Under the pieces are notes generated by a model. That model saw only the letters and a list, made by a program, of their open reading frames with translations. It did not search any database and was not told the origin of the DNA. From Sphaerolaimus hirsutus (taxonomy: Eukaryota > Nematoda > Chromadorea > Monhysterida > Sphaerolaimidae): a stretch of 64,000 nt of DNA. Of this stretch, positions 22,912-34,760 are shown piece by piece; the stretch's first letter is position 1; each line of letters starts with the position of its first letter. A program made the translations under genes and the position numbers. The stretch lies in NCBI GenBank assembly GCA_964036195.1, contig OZ038460.1, positions 4,715,504-4,779,503 of the forward strand. Direction: 5' to 3'.

Positions 22912-25900
22912 GTGAAAGGAGGTTGAGGTTTTGTGTTGTTGGGTGGTTGTGTTGTGAATATTGTTTTTTTTTGTGTTGTTTTGTTGTGGGCGTTTTTATA
23001 CTCGGCTGACCGCAAATTTTGAAAAGTATTGAGAAATGTGTTCAGGATCCTACCGTAATTAAATGAATAAAATTTTGGGATAAATTTTGTAAGTTTTTTT
23101 CCATAAAAAACGGAATATTATGATGAAAAGACGGTATTAGTAGGGTTCCACACTGAGTGTGATGTCCGCCGAGTATAGATAGTTTGTTTTTATTTTTGTG
23201 TTGTTTTTGTTTAGTAAGAAATTCAACTTGAACCAAGCAGGGACGTAGTCAGGATTTTTGAGCGGGGGGCGGATTGTATACGAAGCCCGGCGAACGCCCC
23301 CCCCCCTAAAATTTTGTATATGTCTGTATTTTACAGGCAGAAACAGCGACATCGACAAATATTGAGTGTTTTTACGGGCGTTAAAGCTCAGCCAAATATA
23401 TCTGTTGCGTGAGAGGAAAATGCGCGCTTGCGCGCTAAATTTTTCCAAACTGGGGCAAAATCGTCTTCTGGAAGTGCCATATCTGGCAAGTTTTTTGGTC
23501 CGGCCCGGGAAGGGGGGGCGGCCGCCCCCCCCTGACTACGCCCGTGGAACCAAGGCGCCGGCGCGTGAAATTGTACGCGTAAAATGTACTTTTGTGTTGG
23601 TGTCGTCTGACGTTCAAATTGAGTTTTTTGTTTAGTGCTATCCCTGCATGCATGCTTCACTGCAACTTTCTGGTGTATGTAAAAAAAGTGTTTTTGAAAA
23701 TTTGCATACGCAAAGTTCACTGATGAGTGATGACGGTTTTCAAACGAAAAATTGTTTCACAGCCTACTTATAAAATGTTCTTTTTGCATATGCATCACAT
23801 TCACACTCTAATGAGAGTATTTCGAACTTTCAAATGAGAGTATTGTATTGTACTTTTGTATTTCTCTGTCTGTATAGTAACCTCCAAAATCCCGCCGCGT
23901 CTGCCTAGGCTACAACGATAAGCCACAATGTCGCAACCTTCGGTTTGCCTGAGCGAGATGCCGCAAGGCTCGTACTACGTTGTCAATGAAGTTGTCACCA
24001 AGCGACTTGGCCACTTGCCAATTGCCAAGGTCGGTTTTTGTAGATGTTTAGTGGTTTTTGAGGGCGGTTTGGTTCCGTGTTAAGTGACTTTTTTGGAGTG
24101 GTTGATTTTAGAGAAAATTTTGCAGATTCCAGTACAATCAATGTCTAAATAAAGTAAGAATAAAAGTAGAAAATGGGAGGCCAGGACACTTCTCATACTG
24201 GCCACTTTATATACTGTCAAAAACGACACTTCTTGGTGGAAAGTCTGATTGTTGTCGTCACAGAAAAAACATGTGACCAGCGCGTAACAGTTATTATCGA
24301 GGGATATGGTAATTTAGCTGTTTGTCATGCCCATTTTTACATTTGTTTTATACATTTTGGCGGTGTTAGTTTGATATGTAGTTGTAACAGTATCAATTTT
24401 GTGTTCGTGCATGTATTATTGACGGATCAGTATTTACACGTCACAAATTAAAAATGACAAAAACCTCAAAAAATCCCCCCAGGGCGACTTCCACGAGCTG
24501 CCGCCCAAAGCGCAACGTTTCATCGCCGAAAAGGCGGAGCTTCTGCGGCCGCGCGGCATCTACATCTGCGATGGGTCGCACCACGAGGCTGAAGAGATCA
24601 CGCACAAGCTGATTGAGCGCGGATCCATGTCCCCGCTCAAGAAGCTGGACAATTGGTGAGTGTTGATGACACGTACTCTTGTCAACTGAATACTCATTCC
24701 GGTGAACTCAAATGCGTTCAAAGCTGAATTATCAGTTTCCAAGGTTTTGAGTGTAAAGTAGTGTGCACGCGCTTTGTTGTTGTATATTATGGGACATTTA
24801 TATATCGAAAAAAAGTCAGAAAATATCAGTTATTTATGATTTAATTGTTGCAGGATTTGCCAAATATATAGCTATAATTTTTTTTGTTGAGATTTAGCGA
24901 AGTGTCGAAAAAATTACATTGCATTTATTTTAACTTTTAGGGATTTTTCCAACAAAAACATTAATTCCTTTTTGAGAGGTTTTTCGACACCATATATATT
25001 ATATATTCTCAAAATCACCATTTCCACAAAATCACATAAATTATCAGTGCCAATTCGTAAATCGTAAATTCAAATTCTTGGCACTCTTCCAATTTCGCAC
25101 CCCTTTCTCAGCTACATCGTCCGCACGGACCCCCGCGATGTGGCCCGCGTGGAGAGCAAAACGTGGATTGTCACCCCCGAGCGGCACCAAACCGTGACGC
25201 ACACCCCGCCGGGTGTGGACCCCGAAATGGGACATTGGATGGCCCCCGATCAGTTTTGCAAGGAACTCGATTCTAGGTTCCCTGGATGCATGGCTGGTTT
25301 GTTTTTTGTTTTGTGCGTGTTCTTGGAGGGTGTAGTGGCCACTCCCAGACCCTGTAAATTGTCAAATGTCATGGAAAATGTTATGCAAAGTGTCAAACGT
25401 GACTTCGAAAATGTCAAATATCATGCAGAGTGTCAAACGTGTCCTGCAAATGTGAAATTTCATTTTGATTTTTGACTGGACTTTTGACATTTTTCATGAT
25501 ATTTTAATGACTTGACAATTTGCTACCGGGAATTTTGCAGAGTTTGAAAGTGGCATCTTATCTGCTGGCAGGGGTTTCCTGCTTTTTCAGCTTATTTTTA
25601 CGCTTTTTGTAGATGTGTCTTGTAGTCGTCTCTAAACCCCCCCCCCCCACCATATGGTTTGAGTAGAAAAGCACGAGAGGAAAAACGTTGAAAAACCGCG
25701 TTTTCGCAACCGATCCGTATTAATGTGGGATCAGCAAAGCCGAGTGTTGGGTGGTTTGATTTTATCTTAAAATTTAACGACCATAATTTTCAATGGACGG
25801 CTAATTTTTGATCTTTCAACCGCAAGAACGCGGAACTTTGCGAGCAATAAACTTTTTTATCTACAGCTTAGCATAGCATAGCATATGCCCTGTATAGCTT

Positions 25901-28900
25901 ATGCCATCTTTTTGGGTTTCGACACTTTAAAGTGTCTTTCAAGTGTCTTCACTATGGTAGTGTTTGCTTTGTAGTGTTTGTCAAGAGCTACTTACGGCCT
26001 AAAGTTTCAGCGCAGGTATCAATTTCCTGAAACTGTGCAGCAGTGAGCCCTGTGTACACAATATTTAGGAGCTAAGCCCGGGGCAGATAGATAGATACAG
26101 GGTGTTTCATTTTAATTGAGTACACAGGATAGTACATAAATATTTTATTTAGTGTGTTGCCGGGCGCATTTGATCTGAGAAATGTGTTTTGCGGGGTAGC
26201 AGAATCCCTTCTGTTGTGTTTCTGTCTTTGACGTCTGTTTTGAGGTATAATTTACATTTGCTGTATGACGGCTGTTCGCTTCTGTTTTGAGGTGATTCCG
26301 GAACTTTTTCCCGTCATCAGATAGCTGAATAATTCCCTCAGATGTGTACATCTGTTCCCTAAAATGAGTTTTTTTATCGTTCGGTGCAAAGAAAAACGAT
26401 TGTTCGGTTAACGCAAAAAAACGTTCGAAAATTTGCGACAAATCTAGTTCGATCAACGAACGTCAGTTGTTATTTCAATACGCGAACGTCAGTTGTTATT
26501 CCAAAATTCCAAGGTGAAAAAAACGACATACACGCCTAGCGTAGATACCTTTCAATGTTGTTTACTGATTTACAATGTTCCGGGGACGGGGAACCGCGTT
26601 CACACGAGAGACTGTGTACGCATTCTAGAAGCATATGGCGTTTTTATTTATTGGTTATTATCCCCCAAATTAGCTGGTTAAAAAGTTCCTCAATTTGACA
26701 GCCGCAAATGCTTCTAAGATTGAAACCGTTGTTTACGCGCAAAATGCGCAGCTGCTGACGCAGATGTGGAAACACTATAGTGGCTGCGCTGCGCCAATGT
26801 TTTGGCGCTGGCGCCATGGTACTATTTAGTGTCATTTTAAAAAGGAAATTGTCAGATGGTGCACGAATATTGTTTTCACACTGAATTCCTGGAGGTTTTC
26901 CTAAAAAAATTCAACCCAACTATCAATTCATACTTCACCATAAAACCATGGCGCCAAAAAGGCGCCGTTTCAATTTCGCGAACCCTCAAAGCTCTATTTT
27001 CGTCTGGGTTTCGCTGTGGACGCGCGTCAGCGGCAGCGGTTGTCTGACTGCAGTTTTCTGTGCGGGGGGTGTGCTTTGGTATGAATAGAATAGAGCCAAT
27101 TTGTGCGCCGTAAAAGTCCTGAATGTTATCAGTAGACGGGGTTCGGGTGTTTTATATGTATTTTCTGTTTTATCAGCGAATTGCTGCTGAATGTTTGTTT
27201 TAGCTAGCAAGAGACGCCTTGTTGCTAAAATATCGATTTCAGTTGGCTGTATGATATTTCGAACACAATTCCATGTTGCGAACGCTGCGATGTGACCCCT
27301 CACAGATAAAATGTGTCCATGCTAAGCTCGATCCAGATGCCAGACGCATGTGATGCTACGGCGAGATAATCCCTAAATATCCCGTGCACATGCGCTAATT
27401 TGCATGTGCACTGTTGTTGCAGACTGCGGTGCCATGTACGATGCACTGCGTTCCCAGTCGGTGCCGGGTGGCTTTGGGCTGGGTAGACATTTATTGATAA
27501 GGGGTGGTATATGGGGTGGAAATTTGCATTGAATATGTGCAGTGCATGTGTGAAATTGGTCAACGGTTTGACTTTGGGGGCGCACGTTTCCATTTATCAA
27601 AACGCTAAATGTGTGTGTAGGGGACGGTCCAACGTTGAATAAATATGAAAGGAAAACGGCAAAAATTCAGAAGGCACATTTTTGTGACGACTCGACAACA
27701 CTTGAAAAAGTCAAGTAAAAAGTTCCATATCCATTAGAAAAAGTGGTCAAGATCCCACATTTCGAATTGCAGATGAATCGTTCAATTGGTCAAAAAATTT
27801 CAAACGTTACTACTCTTGAGGGACTAGTATCATTCATCTACATTTTGGCGTGCGTATATGCTTAGGTGGATCCTAAACCTGACCACTTTTTCTCATGATA
27901 TGGAACTCTTTATTCGACTTTTTCGTGTCTTCGTAAATGTTGTCGAGTCGTCACATAAAAAACGTGTAAAAGGTCCTAACTTCAACGAGTTGTGGTTTGA
28001 AAACTATGCACAGAATGGGCACACAACATCACAACCTCCCCCAACAACCACCACCTCCCCCAACAACCACCACCTCCCCCAACAACCACCACCTCCCCCA
28101 ACAACCACCACCTCCCCCCCTCGCAGGCCGCATGATGTACGTGATCCCGTTCAGCATGGGCCCCATCGGCTCGCCCCTGTCCAAGATCGGCATCCAGGTG
28201 ACCGACTCCAACTACGTGGTGCTGTGCATGCGCGTCATGACTCGTGTGTCCCACCACGTGTGGGACGCCCTTGGCGAGGACGACTTTGTGCGCTGCATTC
28301 ACTCGGTGGGACTGCCCCGTCCAGTGCTTAGTTGGTTTGGTTTGAGAAGGGTTTTTGGGGTGGTCTGGGAAAAGTGAAGTGAAGTGAAGTGAAAAGCGAA
28401 GTGAAGTGGGAGGTGGAAAGTGAAGTGAAAAGCGAAGTGAAGAGAGGTGGAAAGTGTAATGAAAAGTGAAGTGAGAAGCGGAAAGTGAAATGAAAAGTGA
28501 AGTGAAAAGCGAAGTGAAATGGGAAGTGAAAATAAACAAAAATAAAATAATAATAATAAACGTTGAGAATGAATTCTGAATAAGAAAACATTATTTCTGC
28601 TTTGACTATTTCACTACGCTTTTTGTGGAATTGGCACCTGGATTTGAATGTAAACACCTTCCCGGACAAGTTCACCACCCAATTTTTTCTTTCACTTCGG
28701 ATGTAATATCTCCTTCTATGGGGGTGTTATAAAGCTGAAACTTTGAATATATAAAGTTGTAACACCCCCCTACTCTGCTTCAATGGGGGGGAGGTGGGGC
28801 GACTCACTGCAGGGTGGGTTGCCCTATACGCAACAATTTTTTTGGGTTTTTTGCTGTCCCAAACAAGTTCACCACCCACTTGATTAGCTACACTCCGAGG

Positions 28901-31900
28901 GTCGTATCTGCAGCTGTGAGGCTGGTATGACGCTGTAATTTGGGGGATGTCTTGCCAAAAAAAACCCTTACGATACACCAGTGGGGCTGCCTGCCAGCGA
29001 CCCACTACAGTATCCATTGCTGCATGTACAGTTGTTCATTTTTTGAAAACAACCCAAGCGTTCCAAACAAGTTTGCCATCAAACTGCATTATAAAAAATG
29101 TTGTGAGAACATACCTGGTATAAAATTGAGTCAGATTTGAACCCTAATTCTGCTCATTAAGAATTTTCAGCAGGGCACCCACCCTGTCCCATAAACAGCA
29201 GTCCGAAAATTTCACTTTAAACCAATTTTTTGTTTCACACTTAAAAAGTTGGTTTACAAAGTTCATTAGGGAAGGGTCCAATGTTCAAAGTTACGTATAC
29301 AACATGACTTCTAAAATGCCTTCATAAGGAAATTTATTTGTGGTGAAAATTATGGTGTCATAATGACATCATCACAGGAACAAAATTTGACAAAATTTCC
29401 ATTTTTTCATTCACCCCAAATAAATTTCCTTATGCAGGCATTTTAGAGGTTATGTTGTTTACATAACTTTGAACCTTCAACCCTTCCCTAGTGAACTTTG
29501 TAAACCAACTTTTTAAGTGTGAAACAACAAATTGGTTTAAAGTGAAAATTTCAGTCTACTGTTTATGGGACGGGGTGGGTGCCCTACTGAAAAAATTTTA
29601 ATGAGCAGAACTAGGGTTCAAATTTTATTCAATTTTATATCAGGTACATTCTCACAACATTTTTTATAATGCGGACGGATGGCAAACTTGTTTGGGAGAC
29701 TTAGGTTGTCTTAAAAAAATTAACAACTTTATATGCGGCGACCCATGCTGTGGTGGGTCGTCGGCGGCCACCCACTGATGTATTGTGAGAGGGGGTTGTT
29801 TGCAAGACATCCCCCAAATTTCAGCTTTCTATCGCCCACACAGCTGGAGATATAGCCTTCGTAGTGTAGCCAATCAAGTGAGTGGTGAACTTGTTTGGGA
29901 CACCGAAAAAGCCAAAAAATGTTTGCATGTAGGGCGACCCACTCTGTAGTGAGTCGCCGCACCTCCCCCCAATAATACGGAGTAGCGGAGTGTTAGGACT
30001 ATATACCTACCAACCAAATATTAGCTTTATACGGTTCCCATAGCCAGAGATATTGCATCTGAAGTGAAATAAAAAAATGGGTGGTGAACTTGTCCGGGAA
30101 GGTGTTTACTATGGCAATGTTTATTTTTTTATGCAGACGGGGTATGGTAGATATCTTTGTATAGGCGATGCACACACTAATTTACCGCCAGTAAACTAAA
30201 AATAGGGTAAACTAAACAATTGGGTAAACTGAATTTTGGATGGCATTTGAGTTTACGGACATTGGGTGCTCGTAGGGTTCAAACGGGATCGGTATTGTTT
30301 GTTTTTTAGTTTTCGAAATCCGGACTGCCAAACCACGAAATGTTCAGGGATGCGGTATCGAGATCTCGTTTCTACCCTGGTGCTCGTCAACTACAGTTGA
30401 CGTAAAGTAAAAGTAACTCATTCCAGTAAACTCAATTGCGTCAAAAAGCTGATTTACGAGTTAACCAACTTTTTAAAAATTTCATCGACCAACTAGTGTG
30501 CCACCAACACTTCACAATCTCCAACTGGCCCAACTCACAACCCCCCCCCCCCCAAGACATACACCCCCAAACATACACCCCCCAACACACAACCCCCCGC
30601 CCGTCTCAGCCAAGGTGGTCAACCACTGGCCGTGCAACCCGGAGCGCGTGATGATCGCCCACCGGCCGGCCGAGCGCGAGATCTGGTCGTTCGGCTCCGG
30701 CTACGGCGGCAACTCGCTGCTCGGCAAGAAGTGCTTCGCGCTGCGCATCGCCTCGGTGATCGCCCGCGACGAGGGCTGGTGCCAATCTCAGACCCTGTAA
30801 AACGCACTGGAATATGTCAAATGTCACGCAAAGTGTCAAATGTCATGGAAAATGCCCTGCAAAATGGCAACCGAGTTGCCATTTTGCAGGGCATTTTACA
30901 TGACTTTTGACACTTTGCACGACATTCGACATTTTACAGGGCGTTTTGCAGAGTCTGGGACTGCCCCCCAGGATGGCCGAGCACATGCTCATCACCGGCG
31001 TGACCCACTCCAAGGGCACTGAGCATTTCATGGCTGCCGCTTTCCCGTCCGCGTGCGGAAAGACCAATTTGGCTATGATTAAGCCCGGACTGGCCGATTT
31101 CCGCGTCCGCTGCGTTGGTAGGTTGACCATTGAGGCATTCGTTTCGTTTTAATGGGTGGAATGGGAGGAATGTCTTTAAAAACTCAGATAAAAAGTAAAT
31201 ATAAATGAGATTTTTTACATATAAAATAAATCATTCGATCTATGGATAAAAAAAACCCGAAGAAAATATAAATGAGTATAAGATTTTATTTTATATTAAA
31301 AAATACATTACTCTCCCGATATTTTTGAACCGCAGTCACATCCAAGACCCATTTTCAACCTAACCACAACCTCCAAACCTACAAAACCTCCACAACCTAC
31401 CCCCCCCCCCCCACCACCAGGCGACGACATCGCGTGGATGCGCTTCGACAAGTCCGGCACGCTGCGCGGCATCAACCCGGAAGCGGGACTTTTTGGTGTC
31501 GCGCCAGGCACCAACCTGAAGACCAACCCCAACGCGATGGCCACGTTCCAGCGCAATTCCATCTTCACCAACGTGGCTGAAACTGCCGATGGAATGTACT
31601 TTTGGGAGGGACTGGAGGATGAGATGGAGAACCCCGTTTGTGAGGGGTTTAGAAGTGGGGGTTGGGGTCTAACCCATCCCTGGAAGGCTCACCAAATCGG
31701 GCTGTCTGGAACGATTTTCGGGATTTGCCCCAATTTTCGCTCACAATCTCTTGTTCGCTCACAATATCGTGCGCTGATTTTCATTTATTCTTGCCATTTT
31801 TGCCTTCAAAATCCTAGTTCATGTGCCTTATTGCCTATTTTCAGCTATTGAAAAACAGCTACAAATATGCATTTGTGATTTGGGGGGGGGGGGTAACCTC

Positions 31901-34738
31901 CCCTTTCCTACCCCTGGTTGACATAATGCATTCATGCATCAAGTTGATTCCAAGTTTTCCGAGGAAAAAATTACCCCCTCCTACTCTAATATCCCCCCTC
32001 AATAACTCCCCTGCGGTCTAATTCGATGACATACGGTGATAATTTAATCCCCGCGATGCCATACCTAATACATACAATACAGTACCCTACCACCCCGCAG
32101 AAAGTGGAGATCACCACGTGGCTGAACCAAACCGGCTGGCACGTGGGCGACCCCGGCAAAGCGGCGCACCCCAACTCTCGCTTCACCACGCCCGCCAGTC
32201 AGTGCCCCATCATCCACCCCCTGTGGGAGGACAGCGATGGTGTCCCAATTGAGGCGATCATTTTCGGTGGACGCCGCCCCAAGGGTGTCCCATTGATTTA
32301 CGAGGCGTTTAGGTGAGGTTTTTTTTTGGGGGGGGGGGGTTTGGAGGGGTTTATTGAATGTCATTTGAGATGTGTGATTTTTGATGTTTTTATTTTATTT
32401 TTTGAATTGAGTTTTAAACGCTGTCGAGTGCCTTTGTTGTAAGGACGTGTCTAGGGGCTGCACCACAAATTTACATTATTGGCGATTGCATGGCGCCAGT
32501 GCCAGCGCCATAGCGCTATTTCTGTACTGTGGGAAAACATTTTTGTGGCTTTTGCCGGGATCCCTGTACAAAGGGCCTGTGCCTCTGTGCATGTTTACCC
32601 GCTGTGCATGTCGGGGGTATTCTAGATTTAGACCCTCCAGGGGATTGGATAGATAGCTAATCGCTCTTTTGGAAGGATAGATAGCTGGAAAAAATTTAGG
32701 GGGGTTGGGGGTTCAATATATATGCTTTTTCATGATGTAGAAAAACGGTCAAAAAACCGCAAAAAGTAGGTGAAAAATACTAAAAATGGGTATATAAGCA
32801 GATATACTACAAAAAAAAGCTGAAAATAGACAAAAAAAACGCATGAACTAGTGATTTTGAAGGTGAAAAATCTTTAAAAAGGTATGGAAATTAGTGATTT
32901 TGAGTGAAAATAAGGGTCAACATGCACACCGGGTAAACATGCACAGAAGGCCTCAGTCCTGTACAAATCACCTCCCCTGAAAGAAGTTCTGGATACGTCC
33001 CTTACATTGAATAGAGTGTTACACCATTTTATCTGGCTAAAAGAAAACCTAAACAAATACCGTATATCCTCGAATATGACCACAGGGAGGTTATTTTGAC
33101 AGTGTAGCATTCCGCAAAAAAGCCCATTCCGCATTTTTGCCCATCCCGCAAATTATGTGACCCATCCCGCAAGTTGCATCACCTGTTTGCGGAATGGGCA
33201 CATTTGCGGGATGGGTCACATAATTTGCGGGATGGGCAAAAATGCGGAATGGGCTTTTTTGCGGAATGGGCCCTTGCCGTTATTTTTTCGTCAGAAGTTT
33301 AGGAGGGAGTTATTCAACGGGGGTCTTATTCAAGGAAATACAGTAATCCAAATAAAAGTCACCCATTTTAAATAACGCCTCACTCCTCCCAACATCCCAG
33401 CTGGGCGCACGGCGTGTTCGTGGGCGCGTGCCTGAAATCTGAGGCGACCGCGGCCGCCGAGCAAACCGTCGGCCAGGTGATGCACGACGCGTTCGCCATG
33501 CGCCCCTTCATGGGCTACAACTTCGGCAACTACATGCAGCACTGGCTCGACATGAACCAGACCGGACGCAAGGTGGGTTGTTTTTTTTTGTGAATTTGGC
33601 AGTGTTCCAAATGTGTGATGGATGAGCGGCGGGTCGCGGCGCTTTTCGAGATTCCAGGAAAAACCATTTGGCACCCTCAAGGCGCCAATAAATTGCTTAC
33701 TTCAACTGGTGCATTAAAACTACTGTATTTTCACGATATACCCCTACCCTCGAAACACCGCCCTCAAAATCAACACTCTGAAAAATGAACTGCCTCGAAA
33801 AAAGCCTCCCTCGATTAACCCACCCCTATCAAAATCAGCACTCTGAAAAATAAACCCCCTCGATTAACCCACCCCCCTCAAAATTTGGTGGAGTAAACCC
33901 CCCTGGAGCTATTTCGAGGAAATACGGTATCCACAACAATCACCCAACGACCCCCCCCCCCCTTAAAACCAGATGCCGCGCATCTACCACGTGAACTGGT
34001 TCCGTCTGGACAAAGCCGGTCACTTCCTGTGGCCGGGATTCGGCGAGAACATCCGCGTACTCGACTGGATCATCAGACGCGTCGAGGGCGACGAGAGCAT
34101 CGGCGTCAAATCGCCGCTTGGCATCCTGCCAACTAAGGGCTCGCTGGACCTGTCCGGCCTGGGCGACATCAAGTGGGACGAGCTGTTCAACTTGCCCAAG
34201 GAGTATTACATGGAGGACATGAAGGAGCAGCGCAAGTGGTTCGAGGCGCAGGTGAGCCGGTTTTTTATTTGCTGCAGTGGGCAGTTCCAGACCCTGAAGA
34301 TGTAAAAGTCCCTGTAAAATGTAAAAAGTCATAAAAGACCATGTAAAGTGTCATGTGTATCCAAATCATTCTATAGTATCCAAATCTTATGTTTTTGTAT
34401 CCAAATGTTATTTCCAGATCTTCAAATCAAATAAGATTTGGACACAAAAACTATTTGGATTTGGATATTATTGAATAAGATTTGGATACACATCATACAT
34501 AAGCTCTTAAAGGGCCTAGGACTGGCACCAGATTGATCTACTGAGATGATGTGCTCATTTAAGGTTGCTTTTACGGATGGATTTTTAACCTTTTTTAAAA
34601 AACATCGTTTTTTGAAAACGGAGTAGTAGACAACAATATCATTTCATGCATTTATTCACTCCGCAGGTCGGTCCCGACATGCCGGCGCCAATCCGCGCGG
34701 AACTGGACGCCTACGAGCAGCGCATCAAGGACATGTAA
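22819..34738 (+). CDS. PEPCK: Phosphoenolpyruvate carboxykinase (GTP)
   Basis: Exons: first exon 1a 22819-22911 or 1b 23928-24029, then 24483-24655, 25112-25296, 28127-28330, 30610-30778, 30972-31117, 31421-31635, 32101-32312, 33401-33572, 33973-34251, 34667-34738 (stop TAA). All junctions are GT-AG and in frame; products are 639 (1a) or 642 (1b) residues. The enzyme converts oxaloacetate and GTP to phosphoenolpyruvate, GDP and CO2, the first committed step of gluconeogenesis. Visible landmarks in 1b numbering: [15 protein letters not shown] (249-263), P-loop [12 protein letters not shown] (299-310) with reactive Cys306 and Lys308, metal/kinase-2 DDIAWM (328-333), ASQCPI, lid loop SEATAAAE (482-489), and HVNWFR near the C-terminus. 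No active-site residue appears lost. Intron 5 is a transposon (see 30779-30971). Confidence 0.96.
22999..23175. repeat. TACTCGGCKGACCGCA MITE, short form
   Basis: The left end is TACTCGGCTGACCGCA and the right end TGATGTCCGCCGAGTA, with TA on both borders. The interior contains CGGAATATTATGATGAAAA. A near-identical relative is at 62475-62652. It lies between the two alternative PEPCK first exons. Confidence 0.75.
23238..23546. mobile_element. hAT-type non-autonomous element, TSD GAACCAAG
   Basis: The 309-bp element starts CAGGGACGTAGTCAGG and ends CTGACTACGCCCGTG, between exact 8-bp repeats GAACCAAG (23230-23237, 23547-23554). It contains GAGCGGGGGG and GGGCGGCCGCCCCCC tracts like the 10196 and 14918 copies but lacks their GGCGCC middle. 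It sits between PEPCK exons 1a and 1b. Confidence 0.85.
23928..24029 (+). CDS. PEPCK: PEPCK alternative first exon 1b
   Basis: It encodes 34 residues beginning [20 protein letters not shown] and ending GHLPIAK, phase 0, donor GTCGGT. The ATG context (CACAATGTC) is reasonable. It joins the same exon 2 acceptor at 24483 as exon 1a. Its upstream start would give a second PEPCK promoter within the interval after the hAT element at 23238-23546. Confidence 0.85.
25331..28126. other. PEPCK intron 3 content
   Basis: This is most of a 2.8-kb intron. A degraded introner-family copy (CCACTCCCAGACCCTGTAAA at about 25337, CATGATATTTTAATG further on) lies near the 5' end. A GGCGCC/GGCGCCATGG repeat scrap is at 26790-26965. 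The rest is AT-rich without recognised genes. Immediately before exon 4 a 19-bp unit (CTCCCCCAACAACCACCAC) is repeated about four to five times (28034-28120). Confidence 0.5.
28034..28120 (+). repeat. CTCCCCCAACAACCACCAC minisatellite at the exon 4 acceptor
   Basis: Four to five tandem copies of a 19-bp pyrimidine/A unit end directly in the acceptor tract CCCCCCCTCGCAG of PEPCK exon 4 (28127). The array therefore forms the branch-point and polypyrimidine region of intron 3. Copy-number change would alter the length of that region. Confidence 0.8.
28650..30109. repeat. 1.46-kb foldback element in PEPCK intron 4
   Basis: Both ends read GTAAACACCTTCCCGGACAA (left forward, right reverse). The inverted similarity continues over almost the full arm length. 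Examples are CAAGTTCACCACCCA with TGGGTGGTGAACTTG, GGGGGATGTCTTGC with CAAGACATCCCCC, and AATTTCACTTTAAACCAA with TTGGTTTAAAGTGAAAATT. The arms meet near 29370. It has no coding capacity that I recognise. The superfamily is unknown; no clear target duplication. Confidence 0.75.
30779..30971 (+). mobile_element. Introner-like element forming PEPCK intron 5
   Basis: The 193-bp intron equals one full palindromic element. Its left end, GTGCCAATCTCAGACCCTG, is the donor; its right end, AGTCTGGGACTGCCCCCCAG, is the acceptor. The middle is a hairpin (CCCTGCAAAATGGCAACC / GGTTGCCATTTTGCAGGG-type). Removal joins TG and G into the Trp codon of EGW-MAEHML, phase 2, matching the conserved PEPCK sequence. 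Unlike other introns here, no unrelated sequence flanks the element inside the intron. Siblings occur at 1840, 34272 (reverse), 40995, 55989 and 56842 (reverse). Confidence 0.85.
33058..33345. repeat. TACCGTATATCC element with GCGGAATGGGC hairpin inside
   Basis: Outer ends TACCGTATATCCTCGAATA and CAAGGAAATACAGTA are inverted. Inside, 33110-33272 is a second palindrome built from repeated CCCATTCCGCAA / TTGCGGAATGGGC words of about 20 bp. It lies in PEPCK intron 8. Confidence 0.6.
33721..33930. repeat. TACCGTATTTCC-family element in PEPCK intron 9
   Basis: It starts TACTGTATTTTCACGATATA and ends TTTCGAGGAAATACGGTA. The interior repeats CCTCGATTAACCCACCCC and CAAAATCAGCACTCTGAAAA in tandem, so this copy is largely a short tandem array between the conserved ends. 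Confidence 0.6.
34272..34528 (-). repeat. Introner-family element, reverse orientation, PEPCK intron 10
   Basis: Read on the - strand it starts GTGCCAGTCCTAGGCCC and ends GGTCTGGAACTGCCCACTGCAG. The centre carries the GTGTATCCAAAT palindrome of the 1840 copy. It sits wholly inside intron 10 and antisense to the gene, so here it is only a passenger and does not define the splice sites. Confidence 0.65.
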
Positions 34739-34760
34739 AGCTCCGAGTGTGAAATACTGG

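Noticed and set aside
25331-25565. Introner-family copy in PEPCK intron 3
   Set aside because: CCACTCCCAGACCCTGTAAA and the inner words match, but neither end retains usable splice-site bases and the true intron borders lie elsewhere; recorded only as a degraded copy.
28014-28125. CRISPR-like array
   Set aside because: The 19-bp units are contiguous with no variable spacers, the genome is eukaryotic, and the array is an intronic minisatellite.
27982-28539. 185-codon - strand frame opposite PEPCK exon 4
   Set aside because: It is produced by reading the minisatellite and the GAAGTGAAGT low-complexity run antisense; the + strand exon explains the conserved sequence.
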